Positions 50,636 through 60,458 are shown, numbered from the stretch's first letter. The stretch is DNA of 64,000 nt from Rhizobium esperanzae (GCF_014197615.1 NZ_JACIFY010000019.1:62001-126000), one strand, 5' to 3'. Notes: generated by a model not told the origin, from the letters alone. Translations and numbers: made by a program.

Positions 50636-53600
50636 ATGCGCATCGAACGTCGTTTCACGAAGGCCGGCCAAGGCGCCTATGCGGATATCGAATTCCGCAA
50701 GGCGACGAGCGAGATCAAGAACCCCGATGGTTCGATCGTGTTCCGCCTCGAGAATATCGACGTTCCCGCGCAGTTCTCCCAGGTCGCGACCGACGTTCTG
50801 GCGCAGAAGTATTTCCGCAAGGCCGGCGTCCCCACCCGGCTGAAGAAGGTTGAGGAAAACGACGTTCCTTCCTTCCTGTGGCGCTCCGTTCCCGACGATG
50901 CAGCGCTGAAGACCCTGCCCAAGGACGAACAGACCGGCTCCGAAATCGATGCGCGCCAGGTCTTCGACCGTCTCGCCGGCACCTGGACCTATTGGGGCTG
51001 GAAGGGCGGCTACTTCTCTTCGGAAGAAGATGCTGCCGCCTTCAAGGACGAGCTTGCCTATATGCTCGCCACCCAGCGCGTCGCGCCGAACTCGCCGCAG
51101 TGGTTCAACACCGGCCTGCACTGGGCCTACGGCATCGACGGTCCCGGCCAGGGCCATTTCTATGTCGACCCCTTCACCGGCAAGCTGACCAAGTCCAAGT
51201 CGGCCTACGAACACCCGCAGCCGCATGCCTGCTTCATCCAGTCGGTCGAGGACGACCTCGTCAACGAAGGCGGCATCATGGATCTCTGGGTGCGTGAAGC
51301 GCGCCTGTTCAAATACGGCTCCGGCACCGGCTCCAACTTCTCCATGCTGCGCGGCGAAGGCGAAAAGCTTTCCGGCGGCGGCCGTTCCTCCGGCTTGATG
51401 AGCTTCCTGAAGATCGGCGACCGCGCCGCCGGCGCCATCAAATCGGGCGGCACGACGCGCCGCGCCGCCAAGATGGTGGTCGTCGATATCGACCATCCGG
51501 ATATCGAGGAATACATCAACTGGAAGGTCAAGGAAGAGCAGAAGGTCGCGGCCCTCGTCACCGGCTCGAAGATCGTCGCCCGGCACCTGAAGGCGATCAT
51601 GAAGGCCTGCTTCAATTGCGAAGGCGGCGATAACGGCGATTGCTTCGACCCGGCCAAGAACCCTGCCCTGAAGCGCGAAATCCGCGCTGCCAAGAAGGAC
51701 CAGGTTCCGGAAAACTACGTCCAGCGCGTCATCCAGTTCGCCCGCCAGGGCTACAAGGATCTCGAATTCAAGACCTACGACACGGACTGGGATTCGGAAG
51801 CCTACCTCACGGTATCCGGCCAGAACTCCAACAACTCCGTCTCGATCAAGGACGACTTCCTGCGCGCCGTCGAAAATGACGGCGAATGGAACCTGACCGC
51901 CCGCAAGGACGGCCGGGTGATGAAGACGCTGAAGGCGCGCGATCTCTGGGAAACCATTTCCTACGCCGCCTGGGCGTCTGCCGATCCGGGCATCCACTTC
52001 AACACGACGATGAACGACTGGCACACCTCGCCGGCCGGCGGCCCGATCCGCGGCTCCAACCCGTGCTCGGAATACATGTTCCTCGACGACACGGCCTGCA
52101 ACCTTGCCTCGCTGAACCTTCTGCAGTTCAAGGACAAGGCCACCAAGCGCATCAATATCGCCGATTACGAACATGCGGTGCGCCTGTGGACCGTCGTGCT
52201 CGAAGTCTCGGTGATGATGGCGCAGTTCCCGTCGAAGCGCATTGCCGAACTCTCCTACGAATATCGCACGCTCGGCCTCGGCTACGCCAATATCGGCGGT
52301 CTGCTGATGTCGTCGGGCATTCCCTACGACTCTGCCGAAGCCCGCGCCATTGCCGGTTCGCTGACCGCGATCATGACCGGCATCTGCTATGCGACCTCGG
52401 CCGAAATGGCTGCCGAACTCGGGCCTTTCCCGAACTTTGCGCCGAACCGCGACAGCATGCTCAGGGTCATTCGCAACCATCGCCGCGCCGCTCATGGCGA
52501 AACCTCCGGCTATGAGGCCCTGTCGATCAATCCGGTCGCGCTGATCCATTCGGAAAACCCGGACCAGGATCTCGTCGCCCACGCCAAATCGGCCTGGGAC
52601 AAGGCGCTCGAGCTTGGCGAACAGCACGGCTACCGCAATGCCCAGGTCTCGGTCATCGCGCCCACCGGCACGATCGGTCTCGTCATGGATTGCGACACGA
52701 CCGGCATCGAGCCCGACTTCGCTCTCGTCAAGTTCAAGAAGCTCGCCGGCGGCGGCTACTTCAAGATCATCAACCGCGCCGTGCCGGACGCGCTGCGCAC
52801 GCTCGGCTACTCGGAAAGCCAGATTGCCGAGATCGAGGCCTATGCCGTCGGCCACGGCAATCTGAACCAGGCGCCGGCGATCAACCCTTCGACGCTGAAG
52901 GCCAAGGGCCTGACCGACGAGAAGGTGGAAGCTGTCAACGCCGCGCTGAAGAGCGCCTTCGACATCAAGTTCGTCTTCAACCAGTGGACGCTCGGCGCCG
53001 ATTTCCTCAAGGACACGCTGAAGGTTTCCGACGAACAGCTTGCCGACATGAGCTTCAGCCTGCTCGACCATATGGGCTTCTCGAAGAAGGACATCGAAGC
53101 CGCCAACATCCATGTCTGCGGTGCGATGACGCTGGAAGGCGCGCCCTTCCTCAAGGCCGAGCATCTGCCGGTCTTCGATTGCGCCAATCCTTGCGGCAAG
53201 ATCGGCAAGCGCTACCTCTCCGTCGAAAGCCATATCCGCATGATGGCGGCTGCCCAGCCCTTCATCTCGGGTGCGATTTCCAAGACGATCAACATGCCGA
53301 ACGAGGCAACCGTCGAGGATTGCAAGAACGCCTACCTGCTCTCCTGGAAGCTCGGCCTCAAGGCCAATGCGCTCTATCGCGACGGCTCCAAGCTGTCGCA
53401 GCCGCTCAACGCCTCGCTGATCGAGGATGAGAACGACGAGGAAGCGCTGGAAGAACTGCTGCAGGCGCCGGTCGCCGCCCAGGCCGTCACCATCACCGAG
53501 AAGATCATCGAGCGGGTGATCGAACGGGTTTCGCGCGAACGGGAGAAGCTGCCGAACCGCCGCCAGGGATACACCCAGAAGGCTGCCGTCGGCGGACACA

Positions 53601-54451
53601 AGGTCTATCTCAGGACCGGCGAATTCGGCGATGGCCGCCTCGGCGAGATCTTCATCGACATGCACAAGGAAGGCGCTGCCTTCCGTGCGATGATGAACAA
53701 CTTCGCCATCGCCATCTCGCTCGGCCTGCAATATGGCGTGCCGCTCGAGGAATATGTCGAGGCCTTCACTTTCACCAAGTTCGAGCCGGCCGGCATGGTC
53801 ATCGGCAATGATGCCATCAAGAACGCCACGTCGATCCTCGACTATGTCTTCCGCGAGCTTGCCGTCTCCTATCTCGGCCGCCATGACCTCGCGCATGTCG
53901 ACACATCGGACTTCTCGAACACGGCACTCGGCAAGGGCATCCAGGAGGGCAAGACCAACCTGCTCTCCACCGGCTGGACCCGCGGCTACAAGCCGACGCT
54001 GGTCTCCGGCACCGGCGGCGAACGCCAGGCGGGCGAACCCAAGGGTACTGCCACCGCAGCGCCTGCCCGCGCCGCTTCGACCGGCACCGTGACCGCCTTT
54101 GCAGGTGCCGCGGCCCGCAAGCTGGAGCCGACGGTTGCCGTCTCCACCTCCGAGATCGTCGCCTTCAAGCGCGATTACGAGGAGCGCGCCAAGGAATTGG
54201 CCGAAGAGATCGCCGAAGAGGTCAGCGAGGAAATCACCAGCGACGCCACTGCCCTCTTCTCCGACAAGGCGGCAGCCGACGCGGCAACGGCCAAGACCGA
54301 AGCCAAGAAGGTCGAAGCCGAACGCCGCCAGCGCTCGATCATGCAGGGGTACACGGGCAACATGTGCTCGGAATGCCAGAACTTCACGATGGTGCGGAAC
54401 GGCACTTGCGAGAAGTGCGACACGTGTGGTGCTACGAGCGGGTGCAGCTGA
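50636..54451 (+). CDS. nrdJ: Adenosylcobalamin-dependent (class II) ribonucleotide reductase
   Basis: The 1271-residue protein starts at ATG 50636, seven bases after GAGGT. Class II RNR features are visible: NSPQWFNTGLHWAYGI, HACFIQSVEDDL, GSGTGSNFSMLRGEGE, the active-site block SNPCSEYMFLDDTACNLASL (Cys and Glu) and APTGTIGLVMDCDTTGIEP. A region from about residue 940 (IIERVIERVSREREKLPNRR) leads to a DUF-like domain (EIFIDMHKEGAAFRAMMNNF), an Ala-rich linker (about 1130-1240) and a cysteine-rich tail (CSECQNFTMVRNGTCEKCD). It makes deoxynucleotides without oxygen dependence but needs vitamin B12, the usual sole RNR of rhizobia. Confidence 0.96.
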   Translation: MRIERRFTKAGQGAYADIEFRKATSEIKNPDGSIVFRLENIDVPAQFSQVATDVLAQKYFRKAGVPTRLKKVEENDVPSFLWRSVPDDAALKTLPKDEQTGSEIDARQVFDRLAGTWTYWGWKGGYFSSEEDAAAFKDELAYMLATQRVAPNSPQWFNTGLHWAYGIDGPGQGHFYVDPFTGKLTKSKSAYEHPQPHACFIQSVEDDLVNEGGIMDLWVREARLFKYGSGTGSNFSMLRGEGEKLSGGGRSSGLMSFLKIGDRAAGAIKSGGTTRRAAKMVVVDIDHPDIEEYINWKVKEEQKVAALVTGSKIVARHLKAIMKACFNCEGGDNGDCFDPAKNPALKREIRAAKKDQVPENYVQRVIQFARQGYKDLEFKTYDTDWDSEAYLTVSGQNSNNSVSIKDDFLRAVENDGEWNLTARKDGRVMKTLKARDLWETISYAAWASADPGIHFNTTMNDWHTSPAGGPIRGSNPCSEYMFLDDTACNLASLNLLQFKDKATKRINIADYEHAVRLWTVVLEVSVMMAQFPSKRIAELSYEYRTLGLGYANIGGLLMSSGIPYDSAEARAIAGSLTAIMTGICYATSAEMAAELGPFPNFAPNRDSMLRVIRNHRRAAHGETSGYEALSINPVALIHSENPDQDLVAHAKSAWDKALELGEQHGYRNAQVSVIAPTGTIGLVMDCDTTGIEPDFALVKFKKLAGGGYFKIINRAVPDALRTLGYSESQIAEIEAYAVGHGNLNQAPAINPSTLKAKGLTDEKVEAVNAALKSAFDIKFVFNQWTLGADFLKDTLKVSDEQLADMSFSLLDHMGFSKKDIEAANIHVCGAMTLEGAPFLKAEHLPVFDCANPCGKIGKRYLSVESHIRMMAAAQPFISGAISKTINMPNEATVEDCKNAYLLSWKLGLKANALYRDGSKLSQPLNASLIEDENDEEALEELLQAPVAAQAVTITEKIIERVIERVSREREKLPNRRQGYTQKAAVGGHKVYLRTGEFGDGRLGEIFIDMHKEGAAFRAMMNNFAIAISLGLQYGVPLEEYVEAFTFTKFEPAGMVIGNDAIKNATSILDYVFRELAVSYLGRHDLAHVDTSDFSNTALGKGIQEGKTNLLSTGWTRGYKPTLVSGTGGERQAGEPKGTATAAPARAASTGTVTAFAGAAARKLEPTVAVSTSEIVAFKRDYEERAKELAEEIAEEVSEEITSDATALFSDKAAADAATAKTEAKKVEAERRQRSIMQGYTGNMCSECQNFTMVRNGTCEKCDTCGATSGCS

Positions 54452-54517
54452 GCGGGCTTGCGGTTCTTCAGTGTCTGTTGAGAAATCGAAGCTAGTTCTG
54501 GCCAAAAGCCTCTGAAA

Positions 54518-54576
54518 TTGGCCATTTCCGTCAGAAGAAATGGCCAACCGTCCGGGCACTAAAAGTGCCCGGACGG
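54518..54576 (+). terminator. Tandem hairpins after nrdJ
   Basis: TTGGCCATTTC/GAAATGGCCAA (54518-54547) and CCGTCCGGGCAC/GTGCCCGGACGG around TAAAA (54548-54576) are two perfect adjacent stems starting 67 bases past the nrdJ stop. The second is followed by TGCCCGTTTT and probably ends the transcript. Confidence 0.7.
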
Positions 54577-54935
54577 TGCCCGTTTTCCGAATTCGCAGCG
54601 AATAGCTGCATCAGCCTGCAATCTGGGGTATCGAAACGGGTTGATGCCTGCTCGAAGACCTGCTGCGGTTCTCCTGCCAGATCGGAACTCAGGACGGCGT
54701 CCAGAGTTTCGTCTGCGAGGTCGAGCTTAATTCGATTTCGGACAAGACACGTTCCAGGCTCGATTGAAAACCGTCACGCCGAAATCCGCGGGATGCTCAA
54801 GTTTCGCAAAGATAGGACGAGACGACTGACCTCCAAGTGACATCCGGCTAGTTTGCAGCTGTATCGGAGGCCCTTAATGCTCCATGAGTCAACACGCAAC
54901 GAAGCTCTAACCGACGACATCGGCCTCGCGATAAA
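54577..54935. other. Intergenic region with a possible decayed minus-strand frame
   Basis: A minus-strand frame open across 54531-54773 has protein-like composition (LDLADETLDAVLSSDLAGEP) but no start codon with a ribosome site, and it runs into the nrdJ terminator hairpins. It may be a gene remnant. I see nothing else in this stretch. Confidence 0.25.
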
Positions 54936-55472
54936 ATGAAGCTGAACCCCATGCTGCCGAAACACCGCCTTATCCTTCTGCGCCACGCCAAATCCGCCTG
55001 GCCCGACGGTGTGGCCGACCGTGAACGGCCATTGGCGGATCGCGGGCGCAAGGCGGCATCCGCCATCGGCACGTATATGGTGCGCGAAAAACTGATCCCC
55101 GATCTCGCCCTCGTCTCGCCGGCCCACCGGGCGCAGGAAACCTGGAAGCTCGTCCGCAGGGCCTTTTCGAAAAAGCTCTCCGAGCGCGAGGCGGCGGATA
55201 TCTACGAGGTGCCGGCCGAGCGCATTCTCGATGTGATCCGGGCCGTCGAACCTGGCATCCACACGCTGCTCATCGTCGGCCACAATCCCGGCATGGAGAA
55301 TGCGGCCTCGCTTATCGTGGCGGACGGCGATGCCGATGCCGTGACACGCATTCGGGAAAAGTTCCCGACGGCGGGACTCGCCGTCATCGACCTCGATCTC
55401 AACGGATGGGACGAGTTTGCGGTGGGCACCGGTTATCTCGAGCGGTTCATAACCCCACGATCATTGGGATAA
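54936..55472 (+). CDS. SixA-type histidine phosphatase
   Basis: The 178-residue protein has the RHG-like motif LILLRHAKSAWP (catalytic His), RPLADRGRKAA, SPAHRAQETW and the second histidine in LIVGHNPGMEN. These match the small SixA branch of the histidine phosphatase family, which can dephosphorylate phosphohistidine on phosphorelay proteins. The target is unknown. The start may be 54936 or 54951; neither has a strong ribosome site. Confidence 0.88.
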   Translation: MKLNPMLPKHRLILLRHAKSAWPDGVADRERPLADRGRKAASAIGTYMVREKLIPDLALVSPAHRAQETWKLVRRAFSKKLSEREAADIYEVPAERILDVIRAVEPGIHTLLIVGHNPGMENAASLIVADGDADAVTRIREKFPTAGLAVIDLDLNGWDEFAVGTGYLERFITPRSLG

Positions 55473-55743
55473 CAACGGCACTTCCCGGTTTGAATTGGGT
55501 GGACCTAGTGCACGGTCCCGATTCCCGCGCCGGTCCGAACGGGCCGTCCACGGCAGAATGGTTCGACAGCGCCGACGTGGGCGGAGAACCCGTTTTCGTC
55601 AACGAATTGGGATCGGTTCTACAGGTAACCCATTGCGGGCATCTCTTCCCTATATGGTGGATGCTACACGCCCGGCAGCCGCTTCCCTCACCCCGTCAGA
55701 GTTCCGCCTTCGATCACTCCTTGGCCGGTACCTCCGGCCATTG

Positions 55744-57012
55744 TCAAAAGGGCAGAATGTCGAATATGCGCTTGCTCGCCCCCGCCGTCCAGGACGGCTT
55801 CACGGCGCCTGCGGCCAGCGGCGGGCCGGATGATGGTGCCAAGGGCGATTGATAGAACCGGTTGAGCATCGCGTCACAGGCGTAGTGACCCCAGTTCGTC
55901 AGATGCTCGGTCTCCTTCACGCCGAGGAAATGGAGATAGGTGCCGACCTTAGAGGGAACGACCGATGACGGCGGGAGCGTGTAAGAGGCGTATGGCTTGA
56001 GGTCGGCGTCCTTGCTGTCGATCGACCAGTAGACGCCATGGGTTCTTGCACGCAGCGCCGCTTTCGCGAGATCGTCGAGGCCGAGCATGTCGGCCTGTTT
56101 TGCTGCCTTGAAGCCGCCGATCAGGTCTCGGCGCCGCAAAGACCGCACCTGGTTATCGGTCGTATCGAGAACGCGCTTGAGCTGGGAGAGATAGTTCCAG
56201 TATCCGCCAGTCGAGGAGCACCAGGGCGCGCCGGCATCGCTGACAAGCAGGCAGTCGCAGCGTTTCAGCGCCGGCTCGATGCCGTGATTGTCGTAGACGC
56301 CGCCATCGCTCAATATAGCCCGGCCTGGAGCGACCGGTTCGCCAACGGTATTGTCGAGCTTTTCCCTTTTCCAGGAAAACTGTGACAGGTCCAATCGCAG
56401 CGGCGACAGCACGGGCGGAAATGCCGCCGAAGCGGCAACCGCGGTCGCGAGCGAAAGTGCCGGATGAAACGACAAGCCGATCCTGTAATCCGCGATATAG
56501 CGGTTGGACATGCGGAAGAGCGAACCGGTGCTGAGATTGCTGGCGCAAAATACGAACCAGGGCGAGCTCGGAAGATCGCTCAGGCTTGGCGATCTCCCAT
56601 CGAACAGATGCCGCTCATAGAGCTTCGCGGCCTCCTGCGCCGCGCTCGAAAATGGATTGAACACGCCCTTCAGAAAGCTCGGCCCATCGGCGAATATCTG
56701 GCTGAAGGCCAGAATGCGATCGACATATTCGGTCGTGAAGTTGACGGCGACCTCGTTCTCGAAGACCAGCCGTGGCCAAATATGCGCGAGCAGGCCGGAC
56801 GCTATAGATCCGCCCGATACCGACGAGATCATATCGAGCTTCGCCAGAAGACCGGCCTCGTTGAGCCTGGCAAGCGATCCCGCGTGGAAAAGCATGGCCC
56901 GATAGCCACCGCCCGAAAGGCAGAGGCCGAGTTTATAGCGCTCAGCGGGCTTCTCGGGATTAACGGATCCCGACAAGACGACACCGTCCTGGAAATGCTC
57001 GTCCTCTGACAT
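55744..57012 (-). CDS. Patatin-like phospholipase
   Basis: The 422-residue protein has the oxyanion motif CLSGGGYRAMLFHAGSL (residues about 31-47), the nucleophile elbow ISSVSGGS (Ser66, with Ser in place of the first Gly of GxSxG) and the catalytic Asp in LSDGGVYDNHG. It has no signal peptide. It would hydrolyse acyl chains from phospholipids or related lipids. It is convergent with a weakly coding stretch (55473-55743, no gene called) and divergent from the first ClpP-like gene. Base use suits the genome. Confidence 0.88.
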   Translation of the reverse strand: MSEDEHFQDGVVLSGSVNPEKPAERYKLGLCLSGGGYRAMLFHAGSLARLNEAGLLAKLDMISSVSGGSIASGLLAHIWPRLVFENEVAVNFTTEYVDRILAFSQIFADGPSFLKGVFNPFSSAAQEAAKLYERHLFDGRSPSLSDLPSSPWFVFCASNLSTGSLFRMSNRYIADYRIGLSFHPALSLATAVAASAAFPPVLSPLRLDLSQFSWKREKLDNTVGEPVAPGRAILSDGGVYDNHGIEPALKRCDCLLVSDAGAPWCSSTGGYWNYLSQLKRVLDTTDNQVRSLRRRDLIGGFKAAKQADMLGLDDLAKAALRARTHGVYWSIDSKDADLKPYASYTLPPSSVVPSKVGTYLHFLGVKETEHLTNWGHYACDAMLNRFYQSPLAPSSGPPLAAGAVKPSWTAGASKRIFDILPF

Positions 57013-57244
57013 GCTTTATCGCGTCACGTTGAAAAGAAGGCCGACATCCGATGTATAGCAGATCAGGATCGGCGCGAAGGAACGTGAGAGCAGTTTTGCG
57101 TCGAGTTTGGCGCTCCCGCTCTATCCGGCCCTTCGATCCGCCACTCCAGGAGTTGGCAAAGTGCACCTTGGCCGCCCGCCCCGATCCGACTTGCAAAACA
57201 TTCCTCGCAATGTTCAATAACCGTCGCAAAGGCGAGGCGAATCG

Positions 57245-58153
57245 ATGCGTTACATCGCGGCAGGATTGTTGTTTCTATGCGCATTTCCTCTGTCTGCGGC
57301 GGAGATTACGCGAGAGCCGTTGGAGGGCGACACCGACCTGATCTCGGTCACGGGCATCCTGAACGACGGTGACGAAATCGTCTTCAGAAACCTGGCCGCG
57401 GCCTCCAGCAAGGCCCTTGTTTTTCTGAACAGCGAGGGCGGGGATCTTAAAGCCGGGATCGAGATCGGGCGCGCCATCCGCCTTCGAGGCTTTGCCACGG
57501 CCACCCCGCCGGGGACCTTGTGCGCGTCGGCTTGCGCCCTCACCTGGCTTGCCGGGTCGCAGCGGTTTCTTCAGCCCGAATCCAATATCGGCTTCCATGC
57601 CGCCTATCGCGTGGTAGACGGCAAGGCCAGCGAGAGCGGCGTCGCCAATGCACTGGTCGGAGCCTACCTCAACCAGCTGGGATTGTCCGACACCGCCATC
57701 GCCTATGTGACGTCGGCACCGCCGGAAGGCATCGCGTGGCTGACGGCCGCCAAGGCGCAGGCCGTGGGCATCACCTACGACGCGATTGACGAGGACGGAC
57801 CTGATCCGGCGTCGGAGGCGGGCAAGACGTTTCCGCACGATCCGATGGGCGCGGTGACGGCCTTTTACTCCGCGCTCGCCGCAGCCGATGGTGAAACCGC
57901 CTCGGCTCTGGTCATTCCGGAAAAGCGCGGCAAAGGCCCTTTCAACGAGGCGTCGATCCACGCCTTCTACGGCGCGATGGCGCAGCCGCTCAAGCTCACC
58001 GGCACGGCGCTGCGCGGTAATGACAACGTCCGGGTTTCCTACGAATACGCCACCAATGACGGCCGTCGCTGCAAGGGCCGCGCCGATGTCCAGACCACCT
58101 ATGTGTATGGCAAGACCCTGGTCTCGATGATCAAGGTGCTTGACGGCTGCTAG
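57245..58153 (+). CDS. Secreted ClpP-like/NTF2-like protein (COG3904 type), paralogue A
   Basis: The 302-residue protein has a signal peptide (YIAAGLLFLCAFPLSA). Residues about 55-190 form a ClpP/crotonase-like domain with VFLNSEGGDLKAGIEIGRAI, the nucleophile in CASACA (Ser95) and a histidine in NIGFHAAYR (His118). After a linker, about residue 200 onward looks like an NTF2-like fold (GAVTAFYSALAAADGETASA ... VSYEYATNDGRRC). It is probably a periplasmic serine protease or protease-like protein with unknown substrate. The paralogue at 58250 has the same layout. Confidence 0.75.
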   Translation: MRYIAAGLLFLCAFPLSAAEITREPLEGDTDLISVTGILNDGDEIVFRNLAAASSKALVFLNSEGGDLKAGIEIGRAIRLRGFATATPPGTLCASACALTWLAGSQRFLQPESNIGFHAAYRVVDGKASESGVANALVGAYLNQLGLSDTAIAYVTSAPPEGIAWLTAAKAQAVGITYDAIDEDGPDPASEAGKTFPHDPMGAVTAFYSALAAADGETASALVIPEKRGKGPFNEASIHAFYGAMAQPLKLTGTALRGNDNVRVSYEYATNDGRRCKGRADVQTTYVYGKTLVSMIKVLDGC

Positions 58154-58249
58154 CCAGATTCCTTTGCTTTGAAGCAGTCACTGACCGCCCGCTCTTTCCC
58201 TCGGGCAGACTGCAGCACCTGCGGTCACTGCCTGCGGGACCGGCAATAT

Positions 58250-59554
58250 TTACTCTGCATACCTCCGGGAGTTGGCATCGCATTTGTGCCATTCCCAGTC
58301 CATTCCCGCTTCGCCCTCATGGCCATAACACCAGTCGAGGCGATTGAGCAGCGGACCGAGTTCGTCGCGCCTTTTGCAGGCCCGCTGTGTCGCGATGCCA
58401 TCGCGATCGGTGCTACCGCGGCAGATGTCGTCCAGCCCTACCCACTGATCGGTCAACCGATCCGGCGCCTTGGCTTCCTTGTCCGTGGCGAGCACCTTTC
58501 CGGTCTCGGACTCGATCTGCAGGGAGGCCGTGTTCCACACGTAGGAGAATTCCGCCATCCCGACGGACGTCTTACCCGTGTCCTTGTTTCGGGCAAACCA
58601 CTCGACAATTCCCGACATTTCGCATTTTCCGGCACAGTTCGCAGTCACGGAGCCGGGTTTGACGCTGTAGATGCGCTCCGGCCAGCGTTGGGCGAAGGCT
58701 GCCTTTTCCTTCAGGACGGCGTCTTTATCGACCGCGTTTCCGAAGAAGGAGACCTCGTCGGCATAGACGCCCGTCATAAAGGCCAACGCCGAGGCACTGT
58801 CTTTCGACCATTCGTCATTGTATCGGTTTGCGAAATCCACCGCCTCCGTGGTCAGGTCGCCGGGTTCAGGTGCGCCCGCCTCCTCGGAATCGTCGGGGTC
58901 TGACGGAATGTCGGCGGGTGCTGCGCTCTCCTGCGGTGCGGCGCCTGCCGGGGGCGACGCGCTTTCCTGTGCCGAGGGCATATCCTCGGGCGTGTTGATG
59001 TTCCAGTCCCGCATTTCCGCAGCGGTGAGATAGCGTATATCGGTGCTGTCGATCGACAGGCTGAGCTGCAGCAGATTGGGGCTTACCCCCATGTCGGTGA
59101 GATAGCCGATGATCTCGCCGGTCAGCAATTGAACAGTCGAGACTGCCAATGTGTTGTCCATGGGCATATCGAGGGAAACCCGATGCACACCGATGGAGCC
59201 CGGCTCGGCGAACCTTTCGACGCCACCGACGAAGGCGAAGGCGCAAGCCGATGCACATTCCATGGCTCTGATCTGGAGCGTTCTTGCATTCAGCGCACGG
59301 ATGGCACGGCCGAAGCTGATCGCGGTGACGACGTTCCCGCCGGGCGAGTCAAAGCTGATGTAGTCCGCTTGGGACTGCTTGTATTCGTCGACAAGCTGCG
59401 CCGGATCGTCGGAGAATTCAAACACGCCCTTTATCACCAGGCCGCGCTCTCCCGGCGCGCCATCCAGGCGCTGGTAGGAAATGGCCGCATGCGCCTCTCC
59501 TGCCAAGGCGATGAACGCTAATAGCATCGATATCAACGAGACGGATTTGCGCAT
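58250..59554 (-). CDS. Secreted ClpP-like/NTF2-like protein (COG3904 type), paralogue B
   Basis: The 434-residue protein starts at ATG 59554 (GGAG just upstream). It has a signal peptide (LISMLLAFIALAGEAHA), a ClpP-like domain with YISFDSPGGNVVTAISFGRA, Ser102 in CASACA and His124 in SIGVHRVSL, then a Pro/Ala/Ser-rich linker (about 195-235). A SnoaL/NTF2-like domain follows (AVDFANRYNDEW), and a C-terminal module with four cysteines (DDICRG, RACKRR, WCYGHEG, WHKC). It is convergent with paralogue A. Both keep the serine and histidine expected for catalysis; the third residue is not certain. Confidence 0.75.
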   Translation of the reverse strand: MRKSVSLISMLLAFIALAGEAHAAISYQRLDGAPGERGLVIKGVFEFSDDPAQLVDEYKQSQADYISFDSPGGNVVTAISFGRAIRALNARTLQIRAMECASACAFAFVGGVERFAEPGSIGVHRVSLDMPMDNTLAVSTVQLLTGEIIGYLTDMGVSPNLLQLSLSIDSTDIRYLTAAEMRDWNINTPEDMPSAQESASPPAGAAPQESAAPADIPSDPDDSEEAGAPEPGDLTTEAVDFANRYNDEWSKDSASALAFMTGVYADEVSFFGNAVDKDAVLKEKAAFAQRWPERIYSVKPGSVTANCAGKCEMSGIVEWFARNKDTGKTSVGMAEFSYVWNTASLQIESETGKVLATDKEAKAPDRLTDQWVGLDDICRGSTDRDGIATQRACKRRDELGPLLNRLDWCYGHEGEAGMDWEWHKCDANSRRYAE

Positions 59555-59972
59555 TCTTCTCCAGCCTTCGAGCACATATTTCTCCTGTCGTCACTCGCAG
59601 CATATCTTGCTCACTTGTTGCCAGGCCGATCACCGAGTTCTTGGCGTTAGCCCGCTTCAATGCGACCCAGGCCGATGGCGATCACAAGTGGAAGATCAAC
59701 AGCTTTGACGAGAATATTTCACCCTACCCCAACAGCATCCGATCAATGCACAAGGGGCGATCTTCTGGCAAGCGGCACAATCAGAAGTGATGAGACACGG
59801 TAAATGCCGGTTCCTCTCGGGAGCCGCGACGTTCCTGTCCGCACAGTCGGAATGCGCCGGCGAAATGCCGACAGATATGCTCGAAATCGGTCCTATCAAT
59901 TCTGACGCGGCGGGCGCTGTAGACCGATGCAATGATTATCGATTATGTCGCCTGCATCGAAGTATTTGACCC
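59555..59972. other. Intergenic region
   Basis: This 418-base stretch between paralogue B and the MEKHLA gene has a plus-strand frame around 59630-59790 reading TEFLALARFNATQADGD, which may be a remnant of a coding sequence. It has no start with a ribosome site and no motif that I recognise. No other element is evident. Confidence 0.3.
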
Positions 59973-60455
59973 GTGAGGCAGTTCGTGACTTTTGCCTATG
60001 ACAATCACGCCCTCGATCTGAGGAGCGATGCCGATTTCTTCTTCCTCCTCACCGGAAGCTACCTGCGCATCACCGGCCGTCATCTTGTCCAGGACGGGCA
60101 AGGACTGGACTGGCTCTATAACGATGCGCCTTTCGTCGTGCTTGCTCACAATACCGAGCCGGATCCGCGCTTCATCTACGCCAACCGCACAGCGCAGAAC
60201 TGCTTCGAATATAGCTGGGATGAATTCATCACGCTGCCGTCGCGGCTTTCGGCCGAGCAGCCCGATCGCGCCGAGCGCCAGCGGCTGCTCGATGCCGTCA
60301 CGCGTGATGGTTTTGTCGATAATGGCCGCGGTGTCAGGGTCGCGAAATCGCGCCGCCGTTTCTGGGTCGACAACTTCACCGTCTGGCAGCTCATCGATGA
60401 AGCGGGCAAGCTGTTGGGCCAGGCTGCGATATTCTCTTCGTGGCGGGACGCGTAG
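59973..60455 (+). CDS. MEKHLA-domain (PAS-like) protein
   Basis: The 160-residue protein matches the MEKHLA domain: PFVVLAHNTEPDPRFIYANR, FEYSWDEFITLPSRLSAEQ and the ending GQAAIFSSW. The domain is related to PAS and may bind a small ligand; in plants it is the C-terminus of HD-ZIP III regulators. The start is a GTG at 59973 without a clear ribosome site. It is convergent with the tyrosine degradation operon, three bases from the maiA stop. Confidence 0.8.
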   Translation: MRQFVTFAYDNHALDLRSDADFFFLLTGSYLRITGRHLVQDGQGLDWLYNDAPFVVLAHNTEPDPRFIYANRTAQNCFEYSWDEFITLPSRLSAEQPDRAERQRLLDAVTRDGFVDNGRGVRVAKSRRRFWVDNFTVWQLIDEAGKLLGQAAIFSSWRDA

Positions 60456-60458
60456 TTT

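Noticed and set aside
50471..54559. Antisense open frame of about 1360 codons opposite nrdJ
   Set aside because: It has no domain motif, is of strange composition (Gly, Asp, Arg, Val runs) and mirrors the strong GC3 bias of nrdJ.
54565..54840. Plus-strand ORF of 91 codons after nrdJ
   Set aside because: It starts inside the terminator stem, has no ribosome site, and its composition is not coding-like.
55473..55743. Coding frame between the SixA-type gene and the patatin gene
   Set aside because: An open frame exists but begins inside the SixA-type gene and shows no motif or ribosome site.
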